Source: an uncultured Dyadobacter sp.
GTDB lineage: Bacteria; Bacteroidota; Bacteroidia; Cytophagales; Spirosomataceae
DNA length: 7,496 nt
Assembly: GCA_946481035.1 (NCBI GenBank)
Contig: CAMLNK010000175.1
Coordinates: 1 to 7,496 of the forward strand
Direction: 5' to 3'
The position numbers and the translations under genes were made by a program. Below are positions 4,887 through 7,496 of this stretch, piece by piece. The number at the start of each line of letters is the position of its first letter. The first letter of the stretch is position 1. The notes beneath the pieces are model-generated. The model searched no databases. It was not told where the DNA came from and worked only from the letters and a program-made list of their open reading frames with translations.

Positions 4887-6458
4887 TCATTTCTTGTCCA
4901 GCACCACCGTCACCATTCCCCGCCCCGGAATCGTAACCCCATCCTTCAACCTCCCAAGTTCCGATCGCCGCATATCAACCCCCTTCTCCCCGGTAGTCAG
5001 ATAAACCTCCCCACCTTTCACCTTAAACCCATTCACCTCCGGCCGCAAAACCCGCTCTTCATTCCCATAATTAATCGCTACCAGTACCACCTGCTTCTCA
5101 TTCGCATAAGCCGAAACCATCAAATCCTGCGCAATCTGCTCCTTGTTTAGCTTATCGTTGCGCTGGATATTCAGCCGGTGCATTCCCGGGCGGACGAAGC
5201 GGCTGTAATGGCCTAATGCCCAAAGGTTTTTGGTGGCGGTAATGGTGCCATCCGTGTATTCCTTATTAGCGGGTTTAAGGGCAATGAGGTAGTAGCGGGT
5301 ATCGAAATCGGGGTTGCCGGGTTCCCAGCTGTTCCAGAGCTGCCAGGCGGCGGCGTTGCCGTATACGAGGTCGTCGTGGATGACTTTGGAGAGGAACAGG
5401 GCGCAGTCGATGGCGGGGATGCGGCCGGTTTTGCCCTCGCGGTAGCCGTCGGCTAGCATGGAGTATTCGGTTTGCCAGAAGGTGACGCCATATTTGGCGG
5501 TGGTGTCGGCTACGTGACGGCGAATGGCGATGCGGGCGCTGTCGCCTTTGTCGGTGAAGTAGCTATGGCCGCCGATGAGGCGCGGCAGGTGTTTTAGGTT
5601 GGTGAGTACGAGCTTGCTTTTCGGGGCGAAGAAGGCTTGCGTTTGTTGGGTAGCGTTACCGGTTTTTCCGTAGAGAAAATCGAGCTGGGCGGCTTCGGTG
5701 AGCAGGATTTGGGAGGTCGAGCCGGTGGCGGTCAATGCGCTGTCGAGGGCTTTGGCTACCTGCGCGATTTCGTCGTTGCGCCACGGGCTGCCTTCCTGCT
5801 TGGCACCTTGTCCGGGAGCATGGTACCAGTCCCATTGCGGCTCGTTGACGGGGCTGATATATTTGAAATGCAAACCTTCTTCGTCGAAATGCTTCAAAAC
5901 CGTCGCCAGAAAGCGGCCGTAGTCGGCATAATGCTCCGGTTTGAGGTTTGAGATATAGTCTTTCGTGGTTTTATAACCCCGGCCATTCTTCGTAAACTGC
6001 ACCGGTGGCGTGTTGGAGAATGCGATCAGGTTTTCGACACCGTAATCCCTCGCTTTTTTGGTAAACCATACATAGCCAGCTTGTTTCGACCAGTCATAGG
6101 TGCCATCGGGCCCGAGAAAGCATTCCACGCGCTTGCGGAAATCGGTGATGCCACTGCTGTCGCCCTGCTCGGCTGTGCCGCCGCCGATATTGAAGCGCCA
6201 CGCGGAAAGCCCGATGCCTTTGGGGTTGCCGTTGGCGTCGAGTTCTTTGCTGAAAAGCCATTCAGCCATTTGCTCGCGGTTTTGGGTCGGCCAGTTTTTG
6301 GCAATGCCTTCGGTGAACCAGGCTCCGGCGGCACCGAAGTTGTCGATCTTTTGGGCTTTGTTTTTAATGTCTATTTTAATGACCAGTTCTCGGGGTTTTT
6401 GAGCGTGGGCAAGAACTGTGGTCAGGATGGAAAGGGTAGTGAGCAGCAGTTTTTTCAT
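4887..6458 (-). CDS. Secreted glycoside hydrolase family 30 enzyme
   Basis: A 523-residue exported hydrolase. The start at 6458 gives a clean signal peptide (MKKLLLTTLSILTTVLAHA, probable cut after Ala19); the ATG 21 bases upstream would add YFNFPT and overlap the transporter gene, so it is rejected. The TIM-barrel shows GH30 marks: DNFGAAGAWF near the start, LSAWRFNIGGGTAEQGD, then AFSNTPPVQFTKNG. The acid/base is Glu206 in SPVNEPQWDW and the nucleophile is Glu331 in FWQTEYSML, the order and spacing of clan GH-A retaining enzymes. A C-terminal beta domain (about 430-523) follows, as is usual in GH30. It should act in the periplasm or outside the cell on a beta-linked polysaccharide or glycoconjugate. 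Characterised GH30 members include glucosylceramidases, xylanases and beta-1,6-glucanases or galactanases, and I cannot tell the substrate. It lies 10 bases after the transporter gene on the same strand. Confidence 0.9.
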   Translation of the reverse strand: MKKLLLTTLSILTTVLAHAQKPRELVIKIDIKNKAQKIDNFGAAGAWFTEGIAKNWPTQNREQMAEWLFSKELDANGNPKGIGLSAWRFNIGGGTAEQGDSSGITDFRKRVECFLGPDGTYDWSKQAGYVWFTKKARDYGVENLIAFSNTPPVQFTKNGRGYKTTKDYISNLKPEHYADYGRFLATVLKHFDEEGLHFKYISPVNEPQWDWYHAPGQGAKQEGSPWRNDEIAQVAKALDSALTATGSTSQILLTEAAQLDFLYGKTGNATQQTQAFFAPKSKLVLTNLKHLPRLIGGHSYFTDKGDSARIAIRRHVADTTAKYGVTFWQTEYSMLADGYREGKTGRIPAIDCALFLSKVIHDDLVYGNAAAWQLWNSWEPGNPDFDTRYYLIALKPANKEYTDGTITATKNLWALGHYSRFVRPGMHRLNIQRNDKLNKEQIAQDLMVSAYANEKQVVLVAINYGNEERVLRPEVNGFKVKGGEVYLTTGEKGVDMRRSELGRLKDGVTIPGRGMVTVVLDKK

Positions 6459-6468
6459 CGTTGGAAAA

Positions 6469-7496
6469 TTAAAATACATTGAAACCCATGGCGAGCAGGA
6501 TCAATACCACGGCCCAGCCCGCAATTTGGAGTAATACCGGATGTTTGTAATGGCCCATTAACCGGCCTTTTCGGCTTGCTACGAGCAGAATGGCGAGGGC
6601 AACGGGAAGTACAAAGCCATTTAATGTGCCTACAAACACGAGCACTTTCACCGGCCGGCCTACCAAGAGGAAAATGAGGGTAGAAATGAGTATGAAAACA
6701 ATGGTAATATAAGATTGATATTGCTCCACAAAAGGATGAAACGACCTCAGAAACGAAATGGAAGTATATGCCGCACCCACCACAGAAGTAATCGCCGCCG
6801 CCCAGATCATCAACCCAAATAACTGCTTGCCGAATGCACCAGCAGCACTTTCGAACACCGAAGCGGCCGGGTTGTCCGGATTGATGCTCGCACCGGTAAG
6901 TATAATGCCCAGCGTGGCCAGGAACAGCAAATAGCGGATCAATGCCGTGATGAGTATGCCGGTAGATGCACCGCGGTTTACTTCCTTCAACGCGCCTTCG
7001 CCCCGTACGCCCGAGTCGAGCAGGCGGTGCGCGCCTGCGAAGGAGATATACCCGCCCACGGTGCCGCCTACGAGGGTGAGGGTGGCAACTGGGTCGAATT
7101 TTTCGGGGAAAAAGGTGTGTTGGATGGCAATTCCCAGTGGCGGATGCGAGGTGAATGCGACGTAAAGAATGAGGGCTATCATGACAAAGCCGAGGATTTT
7201 GGCGAAGCTGTCCATGGCCTTTCCGGCTTCTTTAAATAGAAAAATACCGATCGCAATGGCTGCGCTGAGAATCGCGCCGGTTTGGGCGGGAACGCCCGTG
7301 ATAGCTTCGATGCCGAGGCCTGCTCCGGCCACATTGCCGATGTTGAATGCTAACCCGCCCGCTACGATAAGGAATGCGAGGAGGTAGCCCAGGCCCGGAA
7401 AAAGGTCGTTGGCGAGGTCCTGGGCGCGCTTGCCGGATACGGTGATGATTTGCCAGATGTTGAACTGAACGGCCAGGTCGATCAGGATCGAAAGCA
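6469..7496 (-). CDS. NRAMP-like divalent metal transporter (N-terminus beyond the window)
   Basis: An integral membrane protein of which 341 residues are visible. The frame stays open to the right edge, so the true start is outside; the GTG at 7332 is an internal valine, not a start. Recognisable parts are FNIWQIITVSGKRAQDLAND and the next helix, GGLAFNIGNVAGAGLG, typical of the NRAMP-like subgroup that includes Bacillus YcsG, followed by about eight further hydrophobic helices to the C-terminus. The segment GGTVGGYISFAGAHRLLDSG occupies the place of NRAMP helix 6, but the MPH motif of classic manganese and iron carriers is missing; the DPGN motif of helix 1 would be off the edge. The cargo may therefore differ from classic NRAMP. 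It is followed after 10 bases by the GH30 gene, suggesting one transcript. Confidence 0.85.
   Translation of the reverse strand, partial: LSILIDLAVQFNIWQIITVSGKRAQDLANDLFPGLGYLLAFLIVAGGLAFNIGNVAGAGLGIEAITGVPAQTGAILSAAIAIGIFLFKEAGKAMDSFAKILGFVMIALILYVAFTSHPPLGIAIQHTFFPEKFDPVATLTLVGGTVGGYISFAGAHRLLDSGVRGEGALKEVNRGASTGILITALIRYLLFLATLGIILTGASINPDNPAASVFESAAGAFGKQLFGLMIWAAAITSVVGAAYTSISFLRSFHPFVEQYQSYITIVFILISTLIFLLVGRPVKVLVFVGTLNGFVLPVALAILLVASRKGRLMGHYKHPVLLQIAGWAVVLILLAMGFNVF

Noticed and set aside
5637..6482. Several plus-strand open frames of about 100-133 codons inside the GH30 gene
   Set aside because: They lie opposite a clearly coding GH30 frame and show no domain.
6947..7387. Plus-strand open frames opposite the NRAMP-like gene
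   Set aside because: Shadow frames of a membrane protein gene.

Overview
The window looks like chromosomal DNA from a Bacteroidota of the Cytophagales type (a Dyadobacter or Spirosoma relative is my guess). The reasons are upstream boxes of the Bacteroidota form TAnnTTTG with a TTG-type element about 20 bases further up, the general absence of Shine-Dalgarno sequences, a subtilase with a DGIDNDGNG-type insertion, and a secreted GH30 hydrolase. No gene here fixes the genus.

Left part (28-2453): a minus-strand, translationally overlapping pair made of an ArsR-type repressor and an AHSA1/SRPBCC protein. Its promoter is covered by two tandem inverted repeats, which suggests autorepression. Diverging from it on the plus strand is a lipoprotein-type S8 subtilase with a complete catalytic triad and an intrinsic terminator.

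Middle part (2517-4764): an accessory-looking region. It holds a minus-strand antitoxin/VapC (PIN) pair with a TTG-started toxin overlapping the antitoxin stop, then a small all-helical unknown gene and a DUF3800 gene on the plus strand. The DUF3800 gene is visibly AT-richer than its surroundings. Two copies of a roughly 65-nt element lie in the same orientation on either side of the unknown-DUF3800 pair. The element can fold into a three-way junction on the minus strand. A base pair in one helix has changed in a compensated way between copies, and both copies end in seven T on the minus strand and follow a TAnCTTTG box. I know no named RNA family that fits, and this is the most interesting feature here. 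A second structured stretch (3391-3552) has two interlocking inverted repeats, the second ending in T6, which resembles an attenuator ahead of the unknown gene.

Right part (4887-7496): a minus-strand pair of an NRAMP-like metal transporter, cut by the window edge, followed 10 bases later by a secreted GH30-family glycoside hydrolase. They are probably cotranscribed, although their functions do not obviously connect.
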